Below are positions 41,859 to 50,420 of a DNA stretch of 64,000 bases, in pieces. The translations under genes were made by a program, and so were the position numbers. Position 1 is the stretch's first letter. Each line of letters begins with the position of its first letter. The stretch comes from Pseudomonas knackmussii B13 (lineage in GTDB: Bacteria; Pseudomonadota; Gammaproteobacteria; Pseudomonadales; Pseudomonadaceae), in assembly GCF_000689415.1 (NCBI RefSeq), contig NZ_HG322950.1, positions 2,611,501 through 2,675,500 of the forward strand. The letters are read 5' to 3'. The notes under the pieces were generated by a model that saw only the letters and a program-made list of their open reading frames with translations, was not told where the DNA came from and did not search any database.

Positions 41859-42584
41859 ATGGACCGCCTTGCCTACACCGCGATGACCGCCGCCAACCGC
41901 ACCCTGGAGTCGCTCTCGGTGCGCGCCAACAACCTGGCCAACGCCAATACCCCGGGTTTCCGTGCCGACATGGAAAGCGCCCAGGCGGTGGACATCAAAG
42001 GCTACGGCTACGACAGCCGGCACCTGGCAACCGTGAAGAACGACGGCGTCGACATGACCCCGGGCACCCTCACGGTGACCGGCCGCGACCTCGACTTCGC
42101 CATCCGCGGCCAGGGCCTGATCGCCCTGCAGGACGGCAACGGCGAGGCCTATACCCGCCACGGCAGCATGGTGGTCGACAGCGAGGGACGCCTGACCATC
42201 AACGGCCGCCAGGTGATGGGCGAGGGCGGTCCCATCGTGCTGCCCGAGTACGACAACGTGAGCATCGGCGAGGACGGCACCATTTCGGTGATGCCGCGCG
42301 GCGATTACCTGATGACCGAGGTCGACAAGATCAAGCTGGTCGACGCGCCGGCCGCCGAACTGAAGAAGAACGCCGCCGGCCTGCTGGTGCGCAAGGACGG
42401 TCAGCCGGCCCAGGCCGCCGACAACGTGCGCCTGGTCAGCGGCTACCTGGAGTCGAGCAACGTGTCCTCGATCGACCAGCTCACCGCGACCCTCAGCCTG
42501 AATCGCACGTTCGAGACCCAGGTGAAGATGATGAAGGCCGCCGAGGACATGGCGTCCGCTGGCGATCGCCTGCTGCGCGACTGA
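41859..42584 (+). CDS. flgF: FlgF, proximal rod protein
   Basis: 241 residues. The start MDRLAYTAMTAANRTLESLSVRANNLANANTPGFRADM and the internal DLDFAIRGQGLIALQDGNGEAYTRHGSMVVDSEGRLTI match FlgF. The C-terminal LNRTFETQVKMMKAAEDMASAGDRLLRD is the conserved helix. Nine bases after flgE. Confidence 0.94.
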   Translation: MDRLAYTAMTAANRTLESLSVRANNLANANTPGFRADMESAQAVDIKGYGYDSRHLATVKNDGVDMTPGTLTVTGRDLDFAIRGQGLIALQDGNGEAYTRHGSMVVDSEGRLTINGRQVMGEGGPIVLPEYDNVSIGEDGTISVMPRGDYLMTEVDKIKLVDAPAAELKKNAAGLLVRKDGQPAQAADNVRLVSGYLESSNVSSIDQLTATLSLNRTFETQVKMMKAAEDMASAGDRLLRD

Positions 42585-42639
42585 CGCCCACCCGTACAAC
42601 TTGAGGCCGCGCAGGGCGCGGCCGTGAAGGAGCATCTAC

Positions 42640-43425
42640 ATGAGTTCGGCACTCTGGGTCAGCAAGACCGGTCTGGCGGCGCAGGACACCGCGCTGTCGG
42701 CGGTCGCCAACAACCTGGCCAACGTCAACACCAACGGCTTCAAGAGCGACCGCGTGGTCTTCGAGGACCTGTTCTATTCCATCGACCGCCAGCCTGGCGC
42801 CCAGGCCGACCAGGTCAACACCGTGCCCTCGGGCATCCAGTTGGGCAGCGGCGTGCGCGTCGCCGGCACGCAGAAGGTGTTCACTGAAGGCAGCATGCAG
42901 ACCACCGGCCAGCCGATGGACCTGGCGATCGTCGGCCGCGGCTTCTTCCAGGTCGAAGCGCCCAACGGCGACACCCTGTACACCGAGAACGGCCAGCTGC
43001 AGCTCAACTCCGACGGCGTGGTGGTCAACGCCCAGGGCCTGCCGCTGATCCCCAACATCGAGGTGCCGGCCGGCGCCAGCAGCTTCACCGTGGGCAGCGA
43101 CGGCACCGTCACCGCGATCCTGCCGGGCGAGACCCAGCCGACCCAGCTGGGCCAGATCACCCTGGTCAACTTCACCAACCCGGCCGGCCTCGAAGCCCTG
43201 GGTGGCAACCTCTACCGCGAGACCGTCGCCAGCGGCCAGCCGGTGGAAGGCACGCCGGGCGAGGAGGGCCTGGGGACGCTCAAGCAGGGCGTACTGGAAG
43301 GCTCCAACGTGCAGGTGGTGGAAGCGATGGTGAACATGATCGCCATCCAGCGCGCCTACGAGGCCAACGCCAAGGTGCTGGACGCCGCCTCCGGCATGCA
43401 GCAGTTCCTCAACCAGACCGTATGA
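42640..43425 (+). CDS. flgG: FlgG, distal rod protein
   Basis: 261 residues, exactly the usual length. Motifs: WVSKTGLAAQDTALSAVANNLANVNTNGFKSDRVVFEDLFY, the FlgG-specific loop with QLGSGVRVAGTQKVFTEGSMQTTGQPMDLAIVGRGFFQV, and end IAIQRAYEANAKVLDAASGMQQFLNQTV. A GAAGGAG site lies upstream. The stop overlaps flgH. Confidence 0.96.
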   Translation: MSSALWVSKTGLAAQDTALSAVANNLANVNTNGFKSDRVVFEDLFYSIDRQPGAQADQVNTVPSGIQLGSGVRVAGTQKVFTEGSMQTTGQPMDLAIVGRGFFQVEAPNGDTLYTENGQLQLNSDGVVVNAQGLPLIPNIEVPAGASSFTVGSDGTVTAILPGETQPTQLGQITLVNFTNPAGLEALGGNLYRETVASGQPVEGTPGEEGLGTLKQGVLEGSNVQVVEAMVNMIAIQRAYEANAKVLDAASGMQQFLNQTV

Positions 43426-44096
43426 CCGCCATGAGCCGCCTGCCGATGCTGCTTGCCGCGCTGCTCCTGCTGGGCGGCTGCGCGAGCTTCAACGAGATGC
43501 TTCCGGAAGAGGATTCCAGCGCCTACCAGCCGCCGAAGTTCGACTACAGCATGCCGCCGACCACCGCCGGCGGGTTGTACCGTACCGGCTTCTACGGCGG
43601 CCTGGTGCAGGACCAGCGCGCCCTGCGCGTGGGCGACGTGCTCACGGTGGTGCTGGAAGAGCAGACCCAGTCGAGCAAGAGCGCCGGCACCAGCTTCGAC
43701 AAGAGCTCGAGCCTGGGCATTGGCGTGCCGAAGATCCTCGGCCACGACTACGACCGCCTGGAAAGCTCGGCCAGCGGCAAGCGCGACTTCAAGGGCGACG
43801 CCAAGAGCGAGCAGCAGAACTCCCTGCGCGGCTCCATCGCGGTGACCGTGCACCAGGTGCTGCCCAACGGCACCCTGCTGATCCGCGGCGAGAAGAACCT
43901 GCGCCTGAACCAGGGCTCGGAGTTCATCCGCCTGACCGGGATGGTCCGGGTCGAGGACATCAACCGCAACAACCAGGTGTCCTCGCTGAACGTCGCCAAC
44001 GCCAACATCTCCTACGCCGGGCGCGGCGTGCTCAACGACAGTAACTCGGCCGGCTGGCTGACGCGCTTCTTCACCCACCCCATCTTCCCCCTGTGA
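43422..44096 (+). CDS. flgH: FlgH, L-ring lipoprotein
   Basis: 224 residues. The signal peptide ends in a lipobox (LLGGC, Cys about residue 20). The FlgH domain follows (GGLYRTGFYGGLVQDQRALRVGDVLTVVLEEQTQSSKSAGTSFDKSS ... GMVRVEDINRNNQVSSLNVANANISYAGRGVLNDSN). It forms the outer-membrane bushing. Confidence 0.96.
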   Translation: MTAMSRLPMLLAALLLLGGCASFNEMLPEEDSSAYQPPKFDYSMPPTTAGGLYRTGFYGGLVQDQRALRVGDVLTVVLEEQTQSSKSAGTSFDKSSSLGIGVPKILGHDYDRLESSASGKRDFKGDAKSEQQNSLRGSIAVTVHQVLPNGTLLIRGEKNLRLNQGSEFIRLTGMVRVEDINRNNQVSSLNVANANISYAGRGVLNDSNSAGWLTRFFTHPIFPL

Positions 44097-44109
44097 GACG
44101 AGACCGGTC

Positions 44110-45213
44110 ATGCGCCTGACGCTCAAGCTTTTCCTTCCCGCGGCCTTGCTCCTATGGCCGCTGGCGAGCCGCGCGGTGCCGCTGCTGGACCTGGTCGACA
44201 TCGAGGGCGTGCGCGGCAACCAGCTGATCGGCTACGGGCTGGTGGTGGGCCTCGACGGCACTGGCGACAAGAACCAGGTGAAGTTCACCAGCCAGTCGGT
44301 GGTGAACATGATCAAGCAGTTCGGCGTGAACCTGCCGGCCAACGTCGATCCCAAGCTGAAGAACGTGGCGGCAGTGAGCATCACCGCCGAGGTGCCGCCG
44401 TCCTACAGCCCCGGCCAGACGGTGGACGTCACCGTTTCCTCGCTGGGCGATGCCAAGAGTCTGCGCGGCGGCCAGCTGCTGCTCACGCCGCTGCGTGGCA
44501 TCGACGGCGAAACCTATGCCCTGGCCCAGGGCGCGGTGGCCGTCGGCGGCCTCAACGCCAGCGGCCAGAGCGGCTCCAGCGTGGCGATCAACACCGCCAA
44601 CGGCGGCCGCATCCCCAATGGCGCGACCATCGAACGGATGATCCCCAGCGACTTCACCACGCGCCCGGACATCATGCTCAACCTGCGCCAGCCGAGCTTC
44701 CAGACCGCCACCAACATCGTCACCGCGCTGGACGGCATGCTCGGCGCCGGCAGCGCCCAGGCGCTCGACGGCACCAAGGTCAGCGTGCGCGCGCCGCTCT
44801 CGCCGAACCAGCGCACCAGCTTCATGGCCTTGCTCGAAGGCGTCGAGGTGAAGGAAGGCCGCGAGCGGCCGAAGGTCGTCTTCAACAGCCGCACCGGCAC
44901 CGTGGTCATCGGCCAGGGCGTGCGCGTGAAGGCCGCCGCCGTGTCCCACGGCAGCCTCACCGTGACCATCAGCGAGAACCCGCAGGTCAGCCAGCCGGCG
45001 CCGTTCTCCAACGGCCAGACCACCGTCACGCCGCAGTCCAGCGTCAACGTCAGTCAGGACAAGAAGCCGATGTTCCGCTGGCCGGAAGGCACCAACCTGC
45101 AAAGCATCATCGACACCGTGAACAGCCTTGGCGCCACGCCGGACGACGTCATGAGCATCCTCCAGGCGCTGGAGAAGGCCGGCGCGCTGAACGCCGAACT
45201 GATCGTCATCTAA
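44110..45213 (+). CDS. flgI: FlgI, P-ring protein
   Basis: 367 residues with a Sec signal peptide (LKLFLPAALLLWPLASRA) and the highly conserved mature start LLDLVDIEGVRGNQLIGYGLVVGLDGTGDKNQVKFTSQSV. It polymerises in the peptidoglycan layer with FlgA help. It ends TPDDVMSILQALEKAGALNAELIVI, as expected. Confidence 0.97.
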   Translation: MRLTLKLFLPAALLLWPLASRAVPLLDLVDIEGVRGNQLIGYGLVVGLDGTGDKNQVKFTSQSVVNMIKQFGVNLPANVDPKLKNVAAVSITAEVPPSYSPGQTVDVTVSSLGDAKSLRGGQLLLTPLRGIDGETYALAQGAVAVGGLNASGQSGSSVAINTANGGRIPNGATIERMIPSDFTTRPDIMLNLRQPSFQTATNIVTALDGMLGAGSAQALDGTKVSVRAPLSPNQRTSFMALLEGVEVKEGRERPKVVFNSRTGTVVIGQGVRVKAAAVSHGSLTVTISENPQVSQPAPFSNGQTTVTPQSSVNVSQDKKPMFRWPEGTNLQSIIDTVNSLGATPDDVMSILQALEKAGALNAELIVI

Positions 45214-45222
45214 GGCCGGGCC

Positions 45223-46218
45223 ATGAGCATCGTTTCCCTTCCCACCGCGCTGAACGTCGCCCGTGGCCAGCAGGCCAACCCGCAGGCGCGCCTGCAGGCA
45301 GCGGCCGAGCAGTTCGAGGCGCTGTTCCTGCAGCAGATCCTCAAGCAGATGCGCAAGGCCAGCGACGTGCTTTCCGCCGGCAGCATGCTGCGCAGCCGCG
45401 ACCTGGACACCATGCGCGATTTCTACGACGGCGTGATGGCCGACGACCTGGCGCAGAAGAAGCAGACCGGCATCGCCGACATGCTGGTGCGCCAGCTCTC
45501 CGGGCATGACGCGCAAGGGCAGGGCGAGGCGCTGGCCGGCGGCGACCGCCTGGGCCTGCCGCGCAGCCTGCAGCAGGCGGTAGCAGCCGATTGGCAGCGC
45601 AGTGTGCAGAGCGTCGGGCGCCTTTGGCAGCGCGGCAGCGCGGCATTTTCCGACCTGGTCGAGAGCCTGATTTCCCACGAGTCGTCCGGCGACGTCGCCG
45701 CCGTGTCCTCGCGCGGAGCGCGCGGCCTGATGCAGCTGATGCCGGACACCGCGAAGGACATGGCGGCCAAGCTCGGCATGGATTTCGACGAGCAGCGCCT
45801 GACCCAGGACGGCGCGTACAACCGCCAGCTCGGCAGCGCCTACCTGGACGAGATGCTGCGGCGCTACGACGGCCAGCGCGCACTTGCACTGGCTGCCTAC
45901 AACGCCGGTCCGGCGCGGGTCGACGAGTGGCTGAAGACCAATGGCGACCCGCGCAACGGCGAAGTCGATATCGACACCTGGGTACAGCGCATTCCCTTCG
46001 ACGAGACCCGCAACTACACCCGCGGCATCCTCGACGACCTGGCCCGCCGTGGTCATGCCTCTACGGCTCCGGCGCGCAGCAATGAAAGTGCGCCGGCAGC
46101 GCCGCTTAAGCCGCAGGCCGATCCCGTCGCCTATCAGCAACAGGGCGCACAGCATCAGGCGCTGTCCGCCGCCTTCGCCCAACCGATCCGCCTTCAGCCG
46201 AAAGGGAAGCAGTCGTGA
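45223..46218 (+). CDS. flgJ: FlgJ, rod-cap fused to SLT-type lytic transglycosylase
   Basis: 331 residues. Residues about 20-100 are the FlgJ rod-binding domain (QARLQAAAEQFEALFLQQILKQMRKASDVL). Residues about 145-285 are a Slt70-type (GH23) domain with catalytic Glu in ESLISHESSGDVAAVSSRGARGLMQLMPDTA and the LALAAYNAGPARVDEWL motif. Polar FlgJ of enterics and Pseudomonas carries a GH73 glucosaminidase instead. It digests peptidoglycan for rod passage. It overlaps flgK by ATG/stop. Confidence 0.93.
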   Translation: MSIVSLPTALNVARGQQANPQARLQAAAEQFEALFLQQILKQMRKASDVLSAGSMLRSRDLDTMRDFYDGVMADDLAQKKQTGIADMLVRQLSGHDAQGQGEALAGGDRLGLPRSLQQAVAADWQRSVQSVGRLWQRGSAAFSDLVESLISHESSGDVAAVSSRGARGLMQLMPDTAKDMAAKLGMDFDEQRLTQDGAYNRQLGSAYLDEMLRRYDGQRALALAAYNAGPARVDEWLKTNGDPRNGEVDIDTWVQRIPFDETRNYTRGILDDLARRGHASTAPARSNESAPAAPLKPQADPVAYQQQGAQHQALSAAFAQPIRLQPKGKQS

Positions 46219-47579
46219 GCAATTTGACGCAGATCGCCTACAGCGGCGTGCGCGCCTCGGAGATCGCCCTGTCGGTCACCGGGCAGAACACCTCCAACGT
46301 CAACACCCCCGGTTTCAGCCGGCTGTCCACGGTGATGAGCTCGCTGGGCGGGCAGGGCATGTCGAACCCCGGTGGCGGCGTCACGGTGAGCAGCATCCGC
46401 CGCATGTCCGACGACTTCCACAACCAGCAACTGTGGCGCGCGACCACCGCGCAGAATTACTACAGCGACTCGCAGCAGTACCTGGGTGCGCTGGAAGACC
46501 TGATGTCCAGCGACGGCGCCAGCATCAACGTCGGCCTGGACAACTTCTTCACCGCCCTGAGCGAGGCCACCGGCACGCCCGATTCCGATGCCCTGCGCAA
46601 GCAGATCATCACCGAGGCCGGCAACCTGGCGCAGCGCTTCAATACGCTCTCCGGCAACATCGACACCCAGCTCAAGTCGCTGCAGGAGCAGCGCAGCAGC
46701 ATGGTCGGCGAGATCAACGGGCTGACCTCCAACATCGCCCTGCTGAACAAGAAGATAGTCGCGGCCAAGTCCGCCGCCGCCGATCCCTCGGCGCTGCAGG
46801 ACCAGCGCGATGCACTGATCACCCAGCTCAGCCAGTACAGCGGCATCCGCACCGCGACTGCCGACGACGGTTCGATCTCGGTGTCCCTGGCCAACGGCCA
46901 GCCGCTGGTGGCCGGTGCTTCCGCCGCGCAACTGAAGGTCAGCCTGACCTCAACGGGGGAGCAGGATGTCAGCCTGTCCTTCGCCGGCACCCAGTTCTCC
47001 ATCGACCAGCAGGGCCTGGGCGGCGGCATGGGCGCGCTGTACGACACCGAATACCAGACCCTGCGGCCGAACCAGGACCGCCTCGGGCAGATGGCCTCGC
47101 AGGTTGCCGACCTGGTGAACAACACCCTCGCCGGTGGCTTCGACCTGGACGGCAACGCCGGTCAGCCGCTGCTGCAGTACAACGCCGGCAGCACCAAGAT
47201 GCTGACCCTGACCGGCCTCACCGCACGCCAGCTGGCGCTGTCGGACAGCGTCGGCGAGGCGGGCAACAACGGCAACCTGCTCAAGCTGATCGACCTGAAG
47301 AACCAGTCGATCACCCTCGACGGCAACGCCGTGTCGCTGAACGACGCCTACGCCGGAATGATCGGCGAGGTCGCCAGCGCGAGCCGGCAGAACCAGGGCG
47401 ACCTGGATACCGCCAAGTCCGTGACCACCCAGGCGCAGGCCCAGCGCGACAGCGTCAGCGCGGTGAACCTGGACGAGGAAGCGGTGAACCTGATGACCTA
47501 CCAGCAGGCCTACCAGGCCAACATGAAGGTCATCAGCACCGCCAAGGACCTGTTCGACAGCATGCTCGCCGCCTTCTGA
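46215..47579 (+). CDS. flgK: FlgK, hook-associated protein 1
   Basis: 454 residues from GTG 46215 (GTG AGC AAT). N-terminus SNLTQIAYSGVRASEIALSVTGQNTSNVNTPGFSRLS and the C-terminal coiled-coil (AVNLDEEAVNLMTYQQAYQANMKVISTAKDLFDSMLAAF) are diagnostic. It forms the first hook-filament junction. Confidence 0.95.
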   Translation: MSNLTQIAYSGVRASEIALSVTGQNTSNVNTPGFSRLSTVMSSLGGQGMSNPGGGVTVSSIRRMSDDFHNQQLWRATTAQNYYSDSQQYLGALEDLMSSDGASINVGLDNFFTALSEATGTPDSDALRKQIITEAGNLAQRFNTLSGNIDTQLKSLQEQRSSMVGEINGLTSNIALLNKKIVAAKSAAADPSALQDQRDALITQLSQYSGIRTATADDGSISVSLANGQPLVAGASAAQLKVSLTSTGEQDVSLSFAGTQFSIDQQGLGGGMGALYDTEYQTLRPNQDRLGQMASQVADLVNNTLAGGFDLDGNAGQPLLQYNAGSTKMLTLTGLTARQLALSDSVGEAGNNGNLLKLIDLKNQSITLDGNAVSLNDAYAGMIGEVASASRQNQGDLDTAKSVTTQAQAQRDSVSAVNLDEEAVNLMTYQQAYQANMKVISTAKDLFDSMLAAF

Positions 47580-47602
47580 GCGGCCTGACCGGAAAACGCC
47601 CG

Positions 47603-48517
47603 ATGCGCATCACCAATTCGCAGACCACCTCGATCCTGCTGGACTCGATGACCCGCAACAACGACAAGCTGTCGCAGCTGATGCAGCAGATGTCGAGCAG
47701 CAATCGCCTGTTGCACCCCTCGGACGACCCCATCGCTTCGGTGAGCATCCTGCGCGTGCAGCGCGCCGAGGCCAGCCTGACCCAGTACGGCAGCAACATC
47801 TCCAGCCTGTCCGGCAGCCTGTCGATCCAGGAAACCAACCTGCAGTCGACCTCCGACACCATGCTCGACGTGCGCGACCTGCTGCTGTGGGCCTCCAACG
47901 GCTCCAACGGCAAGGAAGAGCTGAGCGCCATGGCCGGGCAGCTGTCGACCCTGGAAACCACCCTGGTGAGCTACCTCAACGTGCAGGACGAGGAGGGCCG
48001 CTACCTGTTCTCCGGCACCCTGACCGACAAGCCGGCGGTGACCTTCGACTCGGCGACCGGCACCTACTCGGCCACCGGCAACGCCAAGACCCGCCAGGCC
48101 GCCGTGGCCAACGGCGTGCTGGTCGACGAGAACGTCGCGGTGCAGCCGATCTTCGGCGGCAGCATGGACTTCCTCAACAGCCTCCACGGCCTGGTCGCCA
48201 AGCTGCAGGACCCGGCGCTGGACACCACCGACCCGACCGTCCTGCAGAGCATCAAGGACACCATGAACCTGCTGGACGACAGCCAGGGCAAGGTGCTCTC
48301 GACCATCACCGACCTGGGCGGCCGGCAGAACACCCTGACCCTGCTGGACAACAGCAACCAGGACGTGTCGCTGGTCAACCAGAAGATCGAGGGCGACCTC
48401 TCGGCGCTGGACTACGGCAAGGCGAGCATCGACCTGAACAACTACAAGCTGGCGCTGCAGGCGACCCAGAAGACCTACGTGACGGTCAACGGGCTGTCGC
48501 TGTTCAGCATCCTCTAA
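47603..48517 (+). CDS. flgL: FlgL, hook-associated protein 3
   Basis: 304 residues from ATG 47603 (MRITNSQTTSILLDSMTRNNDKLSQLMQQMSSSNRLLHPSDDP). The frame is open far upstream in shadow of flgK, but this is the family start. The flagellin-like N-domain and C-terminal LDYGKASIDLNNYKLALQATQKTYVTVNGLSLFSIL complete it. It joins FlgK to the filament. Confidence 0.95.
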   Translation: MRITNSQTTSILLDSMTRNNDKLSQLMQQMSSSNRLLHPSDDPIASVSILRVQRAEASLTQYGSNISSLSGSLSIQETNLQSTSDTMLDVRDLLLWASNGSNGKEELSAMAGQLSTLETTLVSYLNVQDEEGRYLFSGTLTDKPAVTFDSATGTYSATGNAKTRQAAVANGVLVDENVAVQPIFGGSMDFLNSLHGLVAKLQDPALDTTDPTVLQSIKDTMNLLDDSQGKVLSTITDLGGRQNTLTLLDNSNQDVSLVNQKIEGDLSALDYGKASIDLNNYKLALQATQKTYVTVNGLSLFSIL

Positions 48518-48529
48518 GGTCCCCGGGCG

Positions 48530-49570
48530 ATGAAGGTCGAGAATCCGTTTCCGGCGGTCGCCGCCATCGAGGGCAACGAGCGCCGCACGCCGGTGCCGCT
48601 GTCCGGCCGTGGCGGCGTACGCCAGCGCAAGAGCGCTGGCGCCGGCGATGCCGTGCAGGTCGAGCGCGGGCCGGGCAAGGCCGCTGGCTTCAGCATCCAG
48701 CTCAACCAGCAGCTGAGCGCCATGCAGAGCGCCGAAGGCTACCTGGGCGAGCTGTCCGACCGTCTCAGCCAGCTCAAGCTCAGCCTCGGCCGCGAACTGG
48801 CGTCCAGCCAGGGCAGCAGCCGCAAGCCACTGGACGAGCCGCTCAAGCAGGCGGCCGACCTGCTCGACCAGCGCAGCGAGCGCAGTGCCGGCGGGCTCGA
48901 CGCCAACCTCGAACTGCGCCTGCACGAGCCGGCGCGCACGCGCTTCTCCATCGACGGCCTGGAAACCCTCGACCAGGCCCGCAGCGGCGGCCGCGAGAGC
49001 CTGCTGTTCAGCGCCGGACGCAGCCAGACCGAGCCGGGCGTGGTGGTGCTCGACGATGCCATGAGCGACCAGCAGGTCCTGCGCAGCTTCAACCTGGGCC
49101 TGGCGTCCTCGGGCATTCGCGCGGAAGTCGGCGCGGACGGCAAGCTGACGTTCTCCATGGCCGAGACCGAGTGGCAGCGCAACGGCGGCGAGCTGAACGT
49201 GAAAGGCGAGGGCAAGCGCTTCGCCAAGGACCGCAGCAGCCGCGCGCAGACCCGCGAGGAGCGCCTGCTGCAGCTGCCGCAAAGCCTGGCCGGCAGTGGC
49301 CAGCGCGAGCTGCGGCAGATGCTCGACCAGGTGATCGATGCGCTGGACCGTATCGGTACCCTGCGCGACCAGCTGCGCCAGCGGCAGAACGAAATTCGCG
49401 AATTCCTCGCGCGCCAGGCCGGCAGCGACGAGCAGCAATGGGCGCAGGACTACGCCGGCACGGTTTTCGACCTGGTCCGCCAGAGCGGTTCGAGCTACGC
49501 CGCGGTGACCCAGACAGTGGTCGCGCAAGCGAACTTGAGCCGATTCACGGTGGTCAGCCTGCTTTCTTGA
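48530..49570 (+). CDS. Uncharacterised flagellar-operon protein after flgL, flagellin-like end
   Basis: 346 residues, 12 bases after flgL in the same direction. No named family is recognised. The N-terminal 50 residues are Arg/Gly-rich, without signal peptide. Long helical segments follow (IQLNQQLSAMQSAEGYLGELSDRLSQLKLSLGRELA; LLDQRSERSAGGLDANLELRLHE). The last 35 residues (FDLVRQSGSSYAAVTQTVVAQANLSRFTVVSLLS) resemble the terminal D0 helix of flagellins and HAP3. An export substrate or filament/junction accessory protein is my inference. Confidence 0.75.
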   Translation: MKVENPFPAVAAIEGNERRTPVPLSGRGGVRQRKSAGAGDAVQVERGPGKAAGFSIQLNQQLSAMQSAEGYLGELSDRLSQLKLSLGRELASSQGSSRKPLDEPLKQAADLLDQRSERSAGGLDANLELRLHEPARTRFSIDGLETLDQARSGGRESLLFSAGRSQTEPGVVVLDDAMSDQQVLRSFNLGLASSGIRAEVGADGKLTFSMAETEWQRNGGELNVKGEGKRFAKDRSSRAQTREERLLQLPQSLAGSGQRELRQMLDQVIDALDRIGTLRDQLRQRQNEIREFLARQAGSDEQQWAQDYAGTVFDLVRQSGSSYAAVTQTVVAQANLSRFTVVSLLS

Positions 49571-49685
49571 GTCGACCTTGTTAAGCTCCGTCGAACCAAT
49601 GGACCGTTCGACGGTCCGAGCATGCGGCGGAGGCAAGGGACAGGCCCCGCGTGTACCTCAGGCACAGACGGTGAAGGCGATCCGC

Positions 49686-50012
49686 ATGGTTTACGTACAA
49701 CGTGATGGACATGGAAAACTGTTGAGGGTGGAGAGCCAGCCGTTCGAGGGCATGAACGACACGCTGGCCTACCAGAGCGACGAACTCAAGGATTGGCTGG
49801 AGGCCCGCACCGAGGTGCGTAGCCGCCTGGACCTGCTGCGTCATTCCGACCTGGACCTGGTGCGGGTGCTGGAAGACGTGGTCAACGTCCTGGTCGAGCG
49901 CGGCGTGATCCGCTACACCGACCTCCCCGAAGCGGCCCGTCGCAAGCTCGACGACCGCGCCGTGGCCCGCGCCGAGCTGGAAGGCCTGGCCGACCATCCG
50001 GGTGACGAATAG
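49686..50012 (+). CDS. Small conserved Pseudomonas protein of unknown function
   Basis: 108 residues from ATG 49686 (MVYVQRDGHGKLLRVESQPFEGMNDTLAYQSDELKDWLEARTEV); an in-frame start at 49578 would add 36 unlikely residues. A charged, soluble, mostly helical protein. Proteins of this kind are often labelled tryptophan-synthase-beta-like in Pseudomonas annotations, but no catalytic motif of TrpB is present. It follows the flagellar operon after a short gap containing a GGACCG-TTCGA-CGGTCC hairpin (about 49602). Confidence 0.75.
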   Translation: MVYVQRDGHGKLLRVESQPFEGMNDTLAYQSDELKDWLEARTEVRSRLDLLRHSDLDLVRVLEDVVNVLVERGVIRYTDLPEAARRKLDDRAVARAELEGLADHPGDE

Positions 50013-50111
50013 CTGCCACGGCAAGCCGTTTCCGCCGATTCTCGCGCTCCCGCGCTTTCCGCAGCAGCGAGGGGGACGCCTAGTTCTTGCTCACGAACCG
50101 CACGGCACGGT

Positions 50112-50222
50112 ATTTCCCCTGTAGGAGCGGCCCATGGCCGCGATTCGCGCGCATGGCGCGCTCCTGCAGGGAGCTTCGGTGCGGGGTTTGTCGCGGATGA
50201 GATCCGCTCCTGCAGGAGGATG
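50112..50222. repeat. REP-type palindromic repeats (third cluster)
   Basis: GTAGGAGCGGCCCATGGCCGC, then GCGCGCATGGCGCGC and GCGGATGAGATCCGC, closed by CTCCTGCAGGAG. The same family occurs at 14076 and 21730. It fills the roughly 400-base gap after the flagellar block. The remainder of the gap (50223-50420) shows no gene. Confidence 0.75.
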
Positions 50223-50420
50223 CCGAACGCCCCGCGTGCACCCTATAGCGCCCTCGCCCTCCAGGGCGGGTCGCGCAGAGAGGGGCCTTGGCGGTCGCGC
50301 ACTCTGCAGTTCGCCGGAAAACACCGTCCGCCCGTTCCCGCCCAGTGAGCAAATCGGCTCCGGCAGTTGTCTGAGGTAGCGCGGGTATACTCGCCCGCCT
50401 GCCTGATCCCGGAGCCCCGC

